DNA of 64,000 bases from Candidatus Gastranaerophilales bacterium (GTDB lineage: Bacteria; Cyanobacteriota; Vampirovibrionia; Gastranaerophilales; Gastranaerophilaceae). The notes below the pieces were generated by a model. It searched no databases, was not told the origin of the DNA, and saw nothing but the letters and a program-made list of their open reading frames with translations. The position numbers were made by a program, and so were the translations under genes. The DNA lies in the NCBI GenBank assembly GCA_944323145.1, contig CALURJ010000009.1, positions 1 through 64,000 of the forward strand, in the 5' to 3' direction. Of this stretch, positions 1 to 8,139 are shown piece after piece; position 1 is the stretch's first letter, and the number at the start of each line of letters is the position of its first letter.

Positions 1-1046
1 ACTAAATCAGGATAAGCTTCGCCGTAATTATCAACAACAACGTCAACAAGTTTGTATAAGAACGGCAAATCCATTCCGAGAATTTTTCCGTGGCGCAGCG
101 CGCGGCGCAAAATCATTCTCAAAACATAGCTTCTGCCTTCATTCCCCGGGATTACACCATCAGAAATCAAGAAAGTTACGCACCTTGCATGGTCTGTAAT
201 AATTCTCAAAGAAATATCAGTTTTTTCTGATTTTTTATAAGGAACACCGCTCATTTCAGAGACCTTATCCATAATAGGTCTTAAAAGGTCGGTTTCAAAG
301 GTTGAAGCCACTCCCTGACAAACCATTGTAATACGTTCCAAACCCATGCCTGTATCAACGTTTTTACTTTCAAGAGGCGACTGGTTGCCTTCTTCATCCT
401 GATAAAGTTCTGTAAACACAAGGTTCCAAATTTCAACCCATCTGTCGCATTCGCAAGTGTCGATACCGCAGCCTCTCGGATCATTACATTTATACTGTTC
501 GCCTAAGTCGTAGTGGATTTCAGAACACGGTCCGCAAGAACCTGATGCACCCGGAGGCCCCCAGAAGTTATCTTTTTTACCTTTGCGTTTAATACGTTCA
601 GCCGGAACTCCGACACTTCTCCAGATTTCATAAGCTTCATCATCAGTTTCGAAAATCGTAATCCATAACCTGTCTTTATCAAGCTTCAAAACTTCTGTAA
701 CAAATTCCCACGCCCAGGGAATAACTTCTTTTTTGTAATAGTCGCCAAAAGAAAAATTCCCGAGCATTTCAAAAAAAGTATGATGGCGCGGAGTTCTTCC
801 GACATTTTCAATATCTGAATCTTTTCCGCCTGCTCTTGCACATTTCTGACACGATGTAGCTCTTGGAGGATTATAAGGTGACTTCACAATCCCCAAAAAT
901 ATCGGCAAAAATTGCAACATGCCGGCAGTAGTCAACAAAACCGTCGGATTATCAGGCACAAGGCTAGAACTTTCAACAACTGTATGCTGATGTTTATCTT
1001 TAAAATAATCTAAGTATAATTTTCTAATTTGATTTCCGGTTAGCAT
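1..1046 (-). CDS. alaS: Alanyl-tRNA synthetase, N-terminal part (runs off the window)
   Basis: This enzyme charges tRNA-Ala with alanine in the cytoplasm. About 348 codons are visible, read leftward from ATG 1046 and continuing past base 1. The N-terminus (MLTGNQIRKLYLDYFKDK) and the class II core with HHTFFEMLGNFSFGDYYK, GASGSCGPCSEIHYDLG, TGMGLERI and RMILRRA are typical of AlaS. The editing and C-terminal domains lie outside. The start is preceded by AAGGAAG at good spacing. Its own promoter is seen upstream (1085-1113), and nothing suggests co-transcription with the gene to the right, which has a terminator. Confidence 0.97.
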   Translation of the reverse strand, partial: MLTGNQIRKLYLDYFKDKHQHTVVESSSLVPDNPTVLLTTAGMLQFLPIFLGIVKSPYNPPRATSCQKCARAGGKDSDIENVGRTPRHHTFFEMLGNFSFGDYYKKEVIPWAWEFVTEVLKLDKDRLWITIFETDDEAYEIWRSVGVPAERIKRKGKKDNFWGPPGASGSCGPCSEIHYDLGEQYKCNDPRGCGIDTCECDRWVEIWNLVFTELYQDEEGNQSPLESKNVDTGMGLERITMVCQGVASTFETDLLRPIMDKVSEMSGVPYKKSEKTDISLRIITDHARCVTFLISDGVIPGNEGRSYVLRMILRRALRHGKILGMDLPFLYKLVDVVVDNYGEAYPDL

Positions 1047-1084
1047 AATCTTAACTTCCTTATAAATTACTACATTATGAGAAA

Positions 1085-1113
1085 ATTATACTCTAAACAA
1101 AAAACAGTTGCAA
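1085..1113 (-). promoter_or_regulatory. Sigma70-type promoter of alaS
   Basis: On the minus strand TTGCAA (1108-1113) and TATAAT (1085-1090) are separated by exactly 17 bp. The leader to the alaS ATG would be about 30 nt and contains the ribosome binding site. No T-box leader is visible. Confidence 0.7.
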
Positions 1114-1120
1114 AAAAACA

Positions 1121-1150
1121 AAAAAAGACCGGATATAAATCCGGTCTTTT
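1121..1150 (-). terminator. Intrinsic terminator after the 1.2-2.2 kb gene
   Basis: An 11-bp perfect stem (AAAGACCGGAT / ATCCGGTCTTT) with a 4-nt loop is followed on the minus strand by a T-rich run. It ends transcription from the unknown gene to the right, just before the alaS promoter. Confidence 0.85.
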
Positions 1151-1168
1151 ATATATTTATAATTTATT

Positions 1169-1303
1169 TTATTCAAACAGTTTAGCTGCAAGCCCAACTG
1201 GAACCGCTAATCCACCAACTACAAGAGTTGATGCAGCATTGAGAGCGACATATTCACCAACAGACATCCCTGCTTCTTTAGCTAAATTATTAATTTTTTT
1301 GTT
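1169..1303 (-). other. Displaced C-terminal reading frame of the unknown gene at 1290-2162
   Basis: This minus-strand frame is open from 1303 to a TAA at 1169-1171 and reads NNLAKEAGMSVGEYVALNAA followed by a hydrophobic stretch (STLVVGGLAVPVGLAAKLFE). It overlaps the 3' end of the 290-aa ORF in a run of seven A's (1294-1300), and its composition is protein-like. Removing one A (or a +1 shift) would fuse it to the upstream ORF. It could instead be translated as a 32-aa ORF from ATG 1267. Which is true cannot be decided from sequence alone. Confidence 0.5.
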
Positions 1304-2162
1304 TTAAAGTTTCTTTTTCGTTCTGAGGCAATTTCCCAATTTCGACTGCATTGCCTATTTCTTTTTTATTACCTTTACCAATTTCTGGATTATTAGAAGG
1401 AGGGTTATACTTTGGCTTTTCGCTTGTGACTGGCTGCTCAGCAGAAGATCCATCCTGATTATCTTGTTTAATAGTATTTATAATTCGCTCATTATCAAGC
1501 CGCATAATCTTTCTGTTGTCACGACCGACTTTTCTAGTATCAGCACCTTCCTGATCAACATTTGCATTAATTTCTGCAGCATTCCTATTATCATTGCGAA
1601 TTATTTCGTTTTTATTTTCTTCAGCATTTTGAAGTATTGCATCTCCGACTGCTATAGTGGCACTGGCATTCATTGCAGCATTAGCATTATCGTTCGCTAT
1701 GATTTGTCCTGTCATACCTTGTACCAATTCCTGCGTACTTCTTTCTCTTTCATTTTCAATTTGTGTTAATGCCATATCTTTCCAATCATCCAATTGCTGT
1801 TGATAGTTTAAAAAGCCTTCTCTTTTTTTACCGCATGTTGTCGGATCAGGCATTGGTTCAAATGTAAGCTCAACATCCGGGAATTCATGCTTTAATTGCA
1901 TATATTGTCTTTTTACATCATTTGCCACCGTATTTGTCATACGCATAGCGTCATGTTTGTCATTTCCTTTAAATTTGTCAAAGTTTGCAATATCTTTGCC
2001 GTAAACATTAAAATCTTGCGGTTTGTCTACTTGCTCAGATTGCCCCCCCCCCGAAGTCATAGGTATTGCACCCATTTTTTTAGCATCTTCTTGTTTCTTC
2101 ACTTCATAGCTTGCTCCGGCATTAGGTGTTCCAGATACGCCTGATACGTTAAAATTTTCCAT
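1290..2162 (-). CDS. Uncharacterised hydrophilic protein with an in-frame homopolymer tract
   Basis: I do not recognise this 290-aa protein. It is rich in Asn, Asp, Glu and Lys, has no signal peptide or membrane segment in this frame, and its central part (about residues 145-235) is a run of Asn/Asp/Ala/Arg heptad-like repeats (NANAAMNASA, ENKNEIIRNDNRNAAEINAN) that may form coiled coil. The start ATG 2162 follows AAGGAG at ideal spacing. Two oddities are visible: a C10 tract at 2043-2052 encodes the Gly-Gly-Gly of TSGGGQ, so slippage would switch the gene off, and the 3' end stops in an A7 run while a protein-like tail continues in another frame. Confidence 0.75.
   Translation of the reverse strand: MENFNVSGVSGTPNAGASYEVKKQEDAKKMGAIPMTSGGGQSEQVDKPQDFNVYGKDIANFDKFKGNDKHDAMRMTNTVANDVKRQYMQLKHEFPDVELTFEPMPDPTTCGKKREGFLNYQQQLDDWKDMALTQIENERERSTQELVQGMTGQIIANDNANAAMNASATIAVGDAILQNAEENKNEIIRNDNRNAAEINANVDQEGADTRKVGRDNRKIMRLDNERIINTIKQDNQDGSSAEQPVTSEKPKYNPPSNNPEIGKGNKKEIGNAVEIGKLPQNEKETLKQKN
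2043..2052. repeat. C10 homopolymer inside the 1290-2162 gene
   Basis: Ten consecutive C's on the plus strand (G10 in the coding strand), followed by GAA. In an AT-rich genome such a tract is unlikely by chance. The current length keeps the gene in frame. Two similar tracts lie at 24663-24672 and 58982-58992. Confidence 0.9.
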
Positions 2163-2442
2163 GTTCTAATCTCCTTTATAACTTAAAGTAGCACACTGTA
2201 TGTTCCATATTACGGTTAATAGAATTAAAAACTTTAACAAAACTGAAAGTTAAATTTATATAAAAAAATGAAAACCTTGATTTCAGAGGCTTTTGAGGAA
2301 AAACTTATATTCACAATTCTTAACAATCACAAAAAAAATAATTTATCTTGCAAAGAAAAATGTTTGTGATAACATAAAATTTATGAGGGATTATACAGGT
2401 ACCCCACGAAACCAAACACTTGTCTAAGCCCTCTGGATCCAA

Positions 2443-2500
<58 letters not shown>

Positions 2501-2516
<16 letters not shown>

Positions 2517-2884
2517 AATAAGACAGGATGACTTTTGTTATCCTGTCTTATTTGTTATGGATAGCGATGAGAACGCTTTTTGCGTTCGAGCGGGAGCGAG
2601 CTGAGGGCGGAGGAGCTTTCTTTGTAAGAAGCATAGCTTCTAAAAAGAAAGTCCGCAGACCCGTTAAAAGCGAGCGACCAAGACAATCGCATCCAGGGTA
2701 AATAAGACAGGATGACTTTTGTTATCCTGTCTTATTTGTTATGGATAGCGATGAGAACGCTTTTTGCGTTCGAGCGGGAGCGAGCTGAGGGCGGAGGAGC
2801 TTTCTTTGTAAGAAGCATAGCTTCTAAAAAGAAAGTCCGCAGACCCGTTAAAAGCGAGCGACCAAGACAATCGCATCCAGGGTA
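2501..2884 (+). repeat. Two tandem 184-bp units that start with the tRNA-Arg 3' end
   Basis: Unit 1 is 2501-2684 and unit 2 is 2685-2868, near identical to the eye; a third copy of only the 16-nt tRNA 3' end follows at 2869-2884. Each unit holds the tRNA 3' end, a terminator hairpin, a short hairpin (GAACGC-TTTTT-GCGTTC) and a long imperfect hairpin (GCGGA..CTTTCTTT..AGAAGC pairing with GCTTCT..AAAGAAAG..TCCGC). No ORF of note lies inside. The geometry (short tRNA-derived direct repeats bounding a unit) resembles integration or unequal duplication at an attachment-like site. Confidence 0.92.
2517..2553 (+). terminator. Terminator after tRNA-Arg
   Basis: AATAAGACAGGAT pairs with ATCCTGTCTTATT across a 10-nt loop, followed by T's. 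An identical copy occurs in the second tandem unit at about 2701-2737. Confidence 0.8.
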
Positions 2885-2887
2885 AAA

Positions 2888-2916
2888 AAAAAGGACGGGT
2901 TTATTCCGTCCTTTTT
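2888..2916 (+). terminator. Terminator after the tandem tRNA-associated units
   Basis: AAAGGACGG pairs with CCGTCCTTT over a 7-nt loop, followed by T5. It immediately follows the third copy of the tRNA 3' end, so the whole tRNA-repeat block may end here. Confidence 0.8.
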
Positions 2917-3093
2917 ATTTATTTTTAAATATTAAAATTTACTTTTCGGCTAGAATGAGTGGTGTTAGTATATTATACCATTTGCATTAAAAATCCGTCA
3001 ATGAATAGATATATATCACATTGGTCTAACTCTAATATAGAATTACTATTTTTTTTATTTCTCTTATTTTAATAGATAAGAAAGGAGAATAAA

Positions 3094-3399
3094 ATGTATT
3101 ACAATGTATTAAAGGCCAAAGATATTGTTGATTTAGGAGAAGAAAAATTTAAACGTGAAGTTCTAATGGAAGATAATAACAATTGTCTTTCTGTTGTTGC
3201 CATCAAAAAGAATGAAATTATTGACACACATACATCCGTTTGTGATGCTGCAGTTTATGTTTTAGACGGAGAAATTGAATTACATTTTGATGCCGAAAAA
3301 TTCAGAGTTGATAAGGGAGAAATCCTTATGTTTAAAAAAGATAATCAACATAAAGTTATTGCTCTCAAAGACAGTAAATTCTTTTTAATAAAGATATAA
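3094..3399 (+). CDS. Small single-domain cupin protein
   Basis: This 101-aa protein is one cupin_2-type beta-barrel: the segment around residues 45-95 contains the conserved strand pattern AAVYVLDGEIELHFD...FRVDKGEILMFKKDNQHKVIAL, where DGE and the late His are typical of cupins. Its N-terminal half has HTSVCDAAV instead of the full HxH motif, so metal binding is uncertain. The start follows GAAAGGAG. It is monocistronic, with its own terminator. The substrate is unknown; such small cupins often act in sugar metabolism, oxidative stress or as ligand sensors. Confidence 0.8.
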   Translation: MYYNVLKAKDIVDLGEEKFKREVLMEDNNNCLSVVAIKKNEIIDTHTSVCDAAVYVLDGEIELHFDAEKFRVDKGEILMFKKDNQHKVIALKDSKFFLIKI

Positions 3400-3400
3400 T

Positions 3401-3426
3401 AAAAAAGGAGCTAAAGCTCCTTTTTT
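3401..3426. terminator. Bidirectional terminator between cupin and AAA ATPase genes
   Basis: AAAAAAGGAGCT and AGCTCCTTTTTT form a perfect stem with a 2-nt centre. It serves both convergent genes and overlaps the AAA stop codon. Confidence 0.85.
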
Positions 3427-4960
3427 AATTTTTGTTATTATAACTTGCAAATCCGATTGGTTTTCTTGAAACCTGCTTATTAACAGATGAAAAATCATTT
3501 ATCGCCGCGGTAAAATCTTCAAAAGTCAGACGAAGATTTTCAATATCCTCTGATTTAAATGTCCCGTTTTCCATTTTTTCATATATGCCTGCTCGTTCAA
3601 AAGACCTTTCATGTGCGCTGTTAACAATATGTGCAATATCTGCACCTGTTGCTTTTACTTTTAGCAGCTGCTCGGCGACTTTGTCCTTCGGGAAATTCTG
3701 TTCCAATACCTTATTTTTGGTGTGTATATCAAAAATTTTTAACACAGCATCTTTTGTATCGGGTGCCTTAACTTCAATATGTTTTCCAAAACGTCCGGAA
3801 CGGGTAATTGCGCTGTCAAGCATATCCAATCTGTTTGTTGCAGTAACAACAAATATATCATCTCCGTTCTTTTCAACATCACTCATTAATGTCAAAAGCT
3901 GATTTACAACTTTATCACCGTATACATCTGCGCCGCCTCTTTTCTTTGCTACCGCATCAAATTCATCAATAAATATTATTGACGGCTGACTTTCTCTTGC
4001 TGCATCAAAAAGTTTCCGCCAGTTCTCTTCAGACTGTCCGACCCATTTTGACTCCATTTCAAGTCCGTTAAGCTTAATAAAACTAGCATTTGTTTCATTT
4101 GCAAGAGCTTGTGCAATAAGAGTTTTACCCGTACCGGGAGGACCGTATAAAACATAACCATGATTTACAATACTATTTTTATATGCTTCAGGATACTTTA
4201 TCGGATACAATATACCTTTTTTCAAAGCACTTATAACACCGTCTTGTCCGCCGACATCCGCAAAAGAAAGTTTACGTCCCTTACCTGCCAAGGTCGTTAA
4301 AATTGAAGAAATAGATTTTTGATTTTGACGTTTTATTACAGGGTTTACTTCATTCGAAAAATCAAAAGATCTTACAAACGTATTTCTAAGCATACTTAAA
4401 TCCGCAAGAGGTTTATCTTTTATTTGAATATCTCTGTCATTTATTTTCAAAACATCCCCTGTTTCAAGATAAAAACTGTCACCCTTGCTCATATTGTAGA
4501 CCGAATCACCGCTTTTCAAAATAAAATCAAACTTATTAGGGTTATAAGCCTCCAGTTCATTATTATAATTTTTAAATAACGCCAGCGAAGCATTCAAAGT
4601 ATCATCTTCAATATAGAAAAGACGTTTTATAATATTATGAAAAGAATTGCCGATTTCCTTCAAACTTTTCTGGGCAGATTTTAGTGTTTTATCAATAACC
4701 ACAACATCACCTTGCTGTATAACCTGCAAAACTGAAGCCAAACGATCCTCTAGCGGAATTCGTTTCACTAGCTCAATAGCACTTGATTGTGTTCCTGTAA
4801 AACTAATCTGCGGATAAAATTTGTACCCTGGCAGAGCTGAAATTTGCCCACTATCTGGAGTTACAGTTTTATTTTGATTTTGTACGGGGTTTGTATTGTT
4901 ACGCAGCACATTATTAGTGTATTGCGGACAATAATAATTTTGGACAGGATTTATTCTCAT
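3425..4960 (-). CDS. AAA-family ATPase with a unique N-terminal region
   Basis: About 511 aa. The C-terminal half is a single AAA module like those of FtsH/Cdc48/katanin: Walker A GPPGTGKT (near residue 275), Walker B IIFIDEFDA, sensor 1 VVTATNRLDMLD, and SRH SGRFGKHIEV, with the arginine finger region intact, then the helical lid. No protease or membrane domain is present, so it is probably a soluble remodelling or unfolding ATPase. The first ~60 residues are low-complexity (NPVQNQNKTV, ending in ISFTG), and the middle region is not recognised. ATG 4960 is preferred over GTG 4966 because it lies 7 nt after AAGGAGG. Palindromic operators lie upstream. Confidence 0.85.
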   Translation of the reverse strand: MRINPVQNYYCPQYTNNVLRNNTNPVQNQNKTVTPDSGQISALPGYKFYPQISFTGTQSSAIELVKRIPLEDRLASVLQVIQQGDVVVIDKTLKSAQKSLKEIGNSFHNIIKRLFYIEDDTLNASLALFKNYNNELEAYNPNKFDFILKSGDSVYNMSKGDSFYLETGDVLKINDRDIQIKDKPLADLSMLRNTFVRSFDFSNEVNPVIKRQNQKSISSILTTLAGKGRKLSFADVGGQDGVISALKKGILYPIKYPEAYKNSIVNHGYVLYGPPGTGKTLIAQALANETNASFIKLNGLEMESKWVGQSEENWRKLFDAARESQPSIIFIDEFDAVAKKRGGADVYGDKVVNQLLTLMSDVEKNGDDIFVVTATNRLDMLDSAITRSGRFGKHIEVKAPDTKDAVLKIFDIHTKNKVLEQNFPKDKVAEQLLKVKATGADIAHIVNSAHERSFERAGIYEKMENGTFKSEDIENLRLTFEDFTAAINDFSSVNKQVSRKPIGFASYNNKN

Positions 4961-5051
4961 ACACACACCTCCTTGATTTTATGAGATTACTCCTTTTTTC
5001 ATAAATCGTCAATAGGCATGTCAGATAGAAAAAATCAGCATTTTGGGCAAT

Positions 5052-5069
5052 ATACTACAAATGTAGTAT
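5052..5069. promoter_or_regulatory. Perfect palindromic operator candidate
   Basis: ATACTACA-AA-TGTAGTAT is an 18-bp palindrome upstream of the AAA ATPase gene. On the minus strand it abuts a possible -10 (TATATT). The TACA/TGTA core resembles operators of BlaI/MecI/CopY-type winged-helix repressors. No such repressor gene is in the window. Confidence 0.5.
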
Positions 5070-5148
5070 TAAAAACAGAAAATTCGTGCGTTTTGTTTTT
5101 TTAATCAATTGGATTATAATTAAAAAATTGTATTTTTATAAAAAAATG

Positions 5149-5164
5149 TACTACAATTGTAATA
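5149..5164. promoter_or_regulatory. Second, degenerate copy of the TACTACAA operator
   Basis: TACTACAATTGTAATA matches the 5052-5069 palindrome at most positions and lies about 95 bp away in the same divergent intergenic region, supporting a two-site operator. Confidence 0.4.
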
Positions 5165-5257
5165 AAAACACTTTTCCGCAACATTTGTTACATTTATTAA
5201 TATTTTGAATGCTGCATATTGTTCCATCATATATTGATTAAGTTGTTTTTATTATAC

Positions 5258-5286
5258 TTGACAAAATCAAACGTTTGTTTTATAAT
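5258..5286 (+). promoter_or_regulatory. Promoter and operator of the TetR-family gene
   Basis: TTGACA (5258-5263) and TATAAT (5281-5286) are consensus and 17 bp apart. The spacer holds the palindrome CAAACGTTTG (5268-5277), the expected place for an autorepressor operator. The predicted start of transcription coincides with the ATG at 5293, so the mRNA would be leaderless. Confidence 0.8.
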
Positions 5287-5292
5287 CACATT

Positions 5293-5928
5293 ATGGTCTA
5301 TGATAATGAAAAAGATGAAAATTCAAAAACAAGAATTTTAGAGGCTGCAACAAAGCTTTTTGCACAAAAGGGGTTTGACGGAACAAGCATCAGAGAAATC
5401 TGCAAAAAAGCTAATGTAAATCTTTGCATGATTTCATATTACTGGGGCGGAAAACAAGAATTGTACAACGGTATTATCGAAAATCTCCTTGAAAGACAGA
5501 TTGAATACTCCAAAAATTTTCTTGATTTGAATAAAAATCCCAAAAGTATGAGCATTGATGAATGCGCTGATTTGCTAATGGTTATATCAGAAAAATTCGT
5601 TGACTTTTTCTATACAAATATTTCTTCGGATTTAATAGTTTTGCTGCTAAAAGAGCAGCAAAAACCCGATTTTATAGTCAAGTCTCCGGTTCTGGATTAT
5701 ATGAGAGCTGTGGTTGCAAGAGTTTTAAATAAAGATGCTGATGACCGACTTGTTATATTCAAAACTCTCTTTATGCTTTCGCAGGTAAATTCTCCGCGTA
5801 TTCTTCCGGCATTCTCACTTAGACTGCTCGGGCAGGATGATTTCTGTGAAGAAGATATTAAAATTATAAAAGAAAATGTAAAACTTTATATTAAAAGTGT
5901 TATAAAGGAGGGTGCAAATGAGGATTAA
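5293..5928 (+). CDS. TetR/AcrR-family regulator of the efflux operon
   Basis: 211 aa. The N-terminal helix-turn-helix is clear: TRILEAATKLFAQKGFDG, then IREICKKANVN and a recognition-helix region ISYYWGGKQELY. The C-terminal ligand domain is divergent, like CecR-type regulators. The upstream TTG at 5275 is rejected as start because it lies inside the promoter spacer; ATG 5293 sits at the predicted +1. It overlaps the next gene (TolC) by 11 nt. The arrangement TetR-TolC-MFP-ATPase-permease-permease matches the YbiH(CecR)-YbhGFSR layout known from enterobacteria, so it likely senses an exported toxic compound. Confidence 0.9.
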   Translation: MVYDNEKDENSKTRILEAATKLFAQKGFDGTSIREICKKANVNLCMISYYWGGKQELYNGIIENLLERQIEYSKNFLDLNKNPKSMSIDECADLLMVISEKFVDFFYTNISSDLIVLLLKEQQKPDFIVKSPVLDYMRAVVARVLNKDADDRLVIFKTLFMLSQVNSPRILPAFSLRLLGQDDFCEEDIKIIKENVKLYIKSVIKEGANED

Positions 5929-7237
5929 AAAACTGCTCCTTGTATTAGTTTTGCTGTTTATGGCACAAAGCTGCTTTGCGGTTGATATTCAGGAATTGAA
6001 TATTGAATTTTTTAACAGGTTTAACGATGAAAACTTGAACTGCTATATTCAGGATGCGTTGAATAACAACCATGACTTAAAAAAAGCCGGTTATGTTGTT
6101 GAACAGTACCGCCAGCAGACAAAATATTCTCTGGGGAAAGAACTCCCTTCATTCAGTGTCAGCACAAATTACCTTGGGATAAAAGTTCCTGAACTGGACA
6201 CTTTTCAATTAAAAGATAATGCTTTTATACTTCCTTTTATGGCAAGTTATGAGGCAGATTTACTTTTGAAAAACAGGGATAAAACGAAATCGGTAAAGAA
6301 AAGCTGGGAGGCTGCAAAATTTAATGAAAAAACAATTTATTTAGCACTTTTAACCGATGTCGCAACTGTTTATACAAATATTCTGCAGTATGACGATTTG
6401 ATTGAAAGACAAACAAAAATTGTAAAAAATCAGGAAGAAATTTTAAACAGAAGCATAAAAAAATATGAACGCGGAGTTATAAGTTTAACTGAGTTGAATA
6501 ATGCTAAAAAAAGTGTAGAAGCAGGCAAAAGTTCTCTCGAAAAATTACAAAAGGAACGCGAAACAGCAATGATGCAGTTAGCTGTTTTGACAGGTAATTC
6601 CTCCTCAAATATTGCTGATATGAAGGTAGGGAATCTGGAGAGTTTTGAATATTCGGGTGTAATCCCTGACGAAATAAGTTCTGACGTGATTTTTTCAAGA
6701 CCTGATGTAAAAATGGCAGAGGCAAATCTTGAAAAAGCAAAAATTGATGTAAGAGTTGCTAAAAAAGAATTTTTCCCGAGATTTAATATTGTCGGCGTGT
6801 GGGCTTTTAATACAATAGCACCCGGGACATTTTTTTCATGGGAATCTTCGCTTGCCGCAATTTTAGCAGGAGCAACACAGGATATTTTTAAAGGCGGGAT
6901 GAAGGTTGCAAATTTAAAAATTCAAAAAGCAAAGTATGAAGAACTTTTTGAGAACTATAATCAGACGAATTTGGAAGCTGTCAAAGAAGTTAATACATCG
7001 CTTTGTATAATCAAACATGATAAACAAATAGAGAATAATACAAAATCAGAGCTTAATTATGAAACACAGAATTTCCAAAACGCACAAAAAAAACTCAGAC
7101 AAGGAGTTATTTCCGAGCCTGAATATCTGGCAGAAGAAAATAAGTTTATAAATACGCAAACAAATTACGCACAGGCAAAAACACAGAGAATAGTAAATTA
7201 TTTCACATTATATAAAGCCGTCGGAGGTCAATTATGA
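5918..7237 (+). CDS. TolC-family outer-membrane efflux channel
   Basis: 439 aa with a Sec signal peptide (KKLLLVLVLLFMAQSCFA). The body is long alternating coiled-coil helices with the two OEP repeats characteristic of TolC: LKKAGYVVEQYRQQTKYSLG in the first half, and SRPDVKMAEANLEKAKIDVR followed by FFPRFNIVG in the second. The start ATG 5918 follows AAGGAGG and overlaps the regulator gene. It should form the outer-membrane tunnel joined by the membrane-fusion protein encoded next, whose start overlaps its stop (ATGA-type overlap). Confidence 0.93.
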   Translation: MRIKKLLLVLVLLFMAQSCFAVDIQELNIEFFNRFNDENLNCYIQDALNNNHDLKKAGYVVEQYRQQTKYSLGKELPSFSVSTNYLGIKVPELDTFQLKDNAFILPFMASYEADLLLKNRDKTKSVKKSWEAAKFNEKTIYLALLTDVATVYTNILQYDDLIERQTKIVKNQEEILNRSIKKYERGVISLTELNNAKKSVEAGKSSLEKLQKERETAMMQLAVLTGNSSSNIADMKVGNLESFEYSGVIPDEISSDVIFSRPDVKMAEANLEKAKIDVRVAKKEFFPRFNIVGVWAFNTIAPGTFFSWESSLAAILAGATQDIFKGGMKVANLKIQKAKYEELFENYNQTNLEAVKEVNTSLCIIKHDKQIENNTKSELNYETQNFQNAQKKLRQGVISEPEYLAEENKFINTQTNYAQAKTQRIVNYFTLYKAVGGQL

Positions 7238-8094
7238 AGAAAAAAGCAATCGTTTTGATATTATTAGTTTTAATCGTTTGCGGGACTTTAGGATTTTTGT
7301 ATTTTAAAAACCGTAAAACAGAAAATGAACTTACGCTTTACGGCAACATTGAAATCCGGCAGGTTGATTTAAGTTTTCAGGTAGCGGGTAAGATTGAAAA
7401 AATGCTGAAAGAAGAAGGCGATACTGTAAAAGCAGGTGAGTTAATCGCCATTCTAGATGATAAGGATTATGTATCAAATCTGGAAAAGGCAGAAGCCGAT
7501 GTTGAAAAAACGCTTGCCCTGAAAGACGATGCCGAATCAAAATTTGAACGTCAGGCGCCTCTGGTTGAAGATAATACGATTTCAAAACAGGATTATGACA
7601 CATTATTGAATACAAAAAACAAATCAAAAGCTGATTATGACGGCGCAGTTGCGCAGAAAAATTTTGCTAAAAACCAGCTGGATTATACAAAAGTCTATGC
7701 ACCGGAAGACGGCATAATTATGATAAGAGTTCAGGAACCGGGAGCAAATGTTTCTAAAGGCCAGCCGGTTTACACAATGGCAAAAACAAAACCTGTATGG
7801 GTGCGTGCTTATGTTAACGAAACAGATTTAGGCAACATCAAATACGGACAAACCGTAAAAGTTTACACAGACACAACTGACCCCAAAACAGGCAATAAAA
7901 GAGAATACAAAGGTCAGGTCGGATATATTTCGCCGGTTGCAGAATTTACACCTAAGACCGTCCAATCAACAGATATAAGAACAAATCTGGTTTATCGTAT
8001 AAGAGTTTATATTTATGATATAGATGAATACTTGCGTCAGGGCATGCCTGTAACTATTAAGGTGGATTTAACTGATATTACCCCTCACCCTTAA
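7234..8094 (+). CDS. Membrane-fusion (HlyD/YbhG-like) protein of an ABC efflux system
   Basis: 286 aa. A single N-terminal membrane anchor (AIVLILLVLIVCGTLGFLYF) is followed by the lipoyl half-motifs (SFQVAGKIEKMLKEEGDTVKAG...LAILDD and DGIIMIRVQEPGANVSKGQP) around a coiled-coil hairpin. This is the periplasmic adaptor linking the ABC permeases to TolC. Its last residues (ITPHP) and its stop codon are provided by a palindromic repeat (8080-8118), so the natural C-terminus may have been replaced. It overlaps the TolC gene by 4 nt. Confidence 0.92.
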   Translation: MKKKAIVLILLVLIVCGTLGFLYFKNRKTENELTLYGNIEIRQVDLSFQVAGKIEKMLKEEGDTVKAGELIAILDDKDYVSNLEKAEADVEKTLALKDDAESKFERQAPLVEDNTISKQDYDTLLNTKNKSKADYDGAVAQKNFAKNQLDYTKVYAPEDGIIMIRVQEPGANVSKGQPVYTMAKTKPVWVRAYVNETDLGNIKYGQTVKVYTDTTDPKTGNKREYKGQVGYISPVAEFTPKTVQSTDIRTNLVYRIRVYIYDIDEYLRQGMPVTIKVDLTDITPHP

Positions 8095-8118
8095 TCCCTC
8101 TCCCGCAAGGGGCGAGGG
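8080..8118 (-). repeat. Palindromic repeat copy R1 (left flank of DUF559 gene)
   Basis: Contains ACCCCTCACCC, then CCCTCTCCCGCAAGGGGCG and GAGGG. Its orientation is opposite to copy R2 at 8499-8548, so the two form inverted flanks of the DUF559 gene. It lies at the very 3' end of the membrane-fusion gene. Confidence 0.9.
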
Positions 8119-8139
8119 AATAAAAATAAAGAGGACTCA

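Noticed and set aside
1077-1307. 76-aa plus-strand ORF between alaS and the unknown gene
   Set aside because: It runs through the alaS promoter and a terminator, and its second half is antisense to the protein-like tail frame on the other strand.
5275-5292. TTG start for the TetR gene at 5275
   Set aside because: It lies in the promoter spacer, upstream of the -10, so it would not be in the mRNA.
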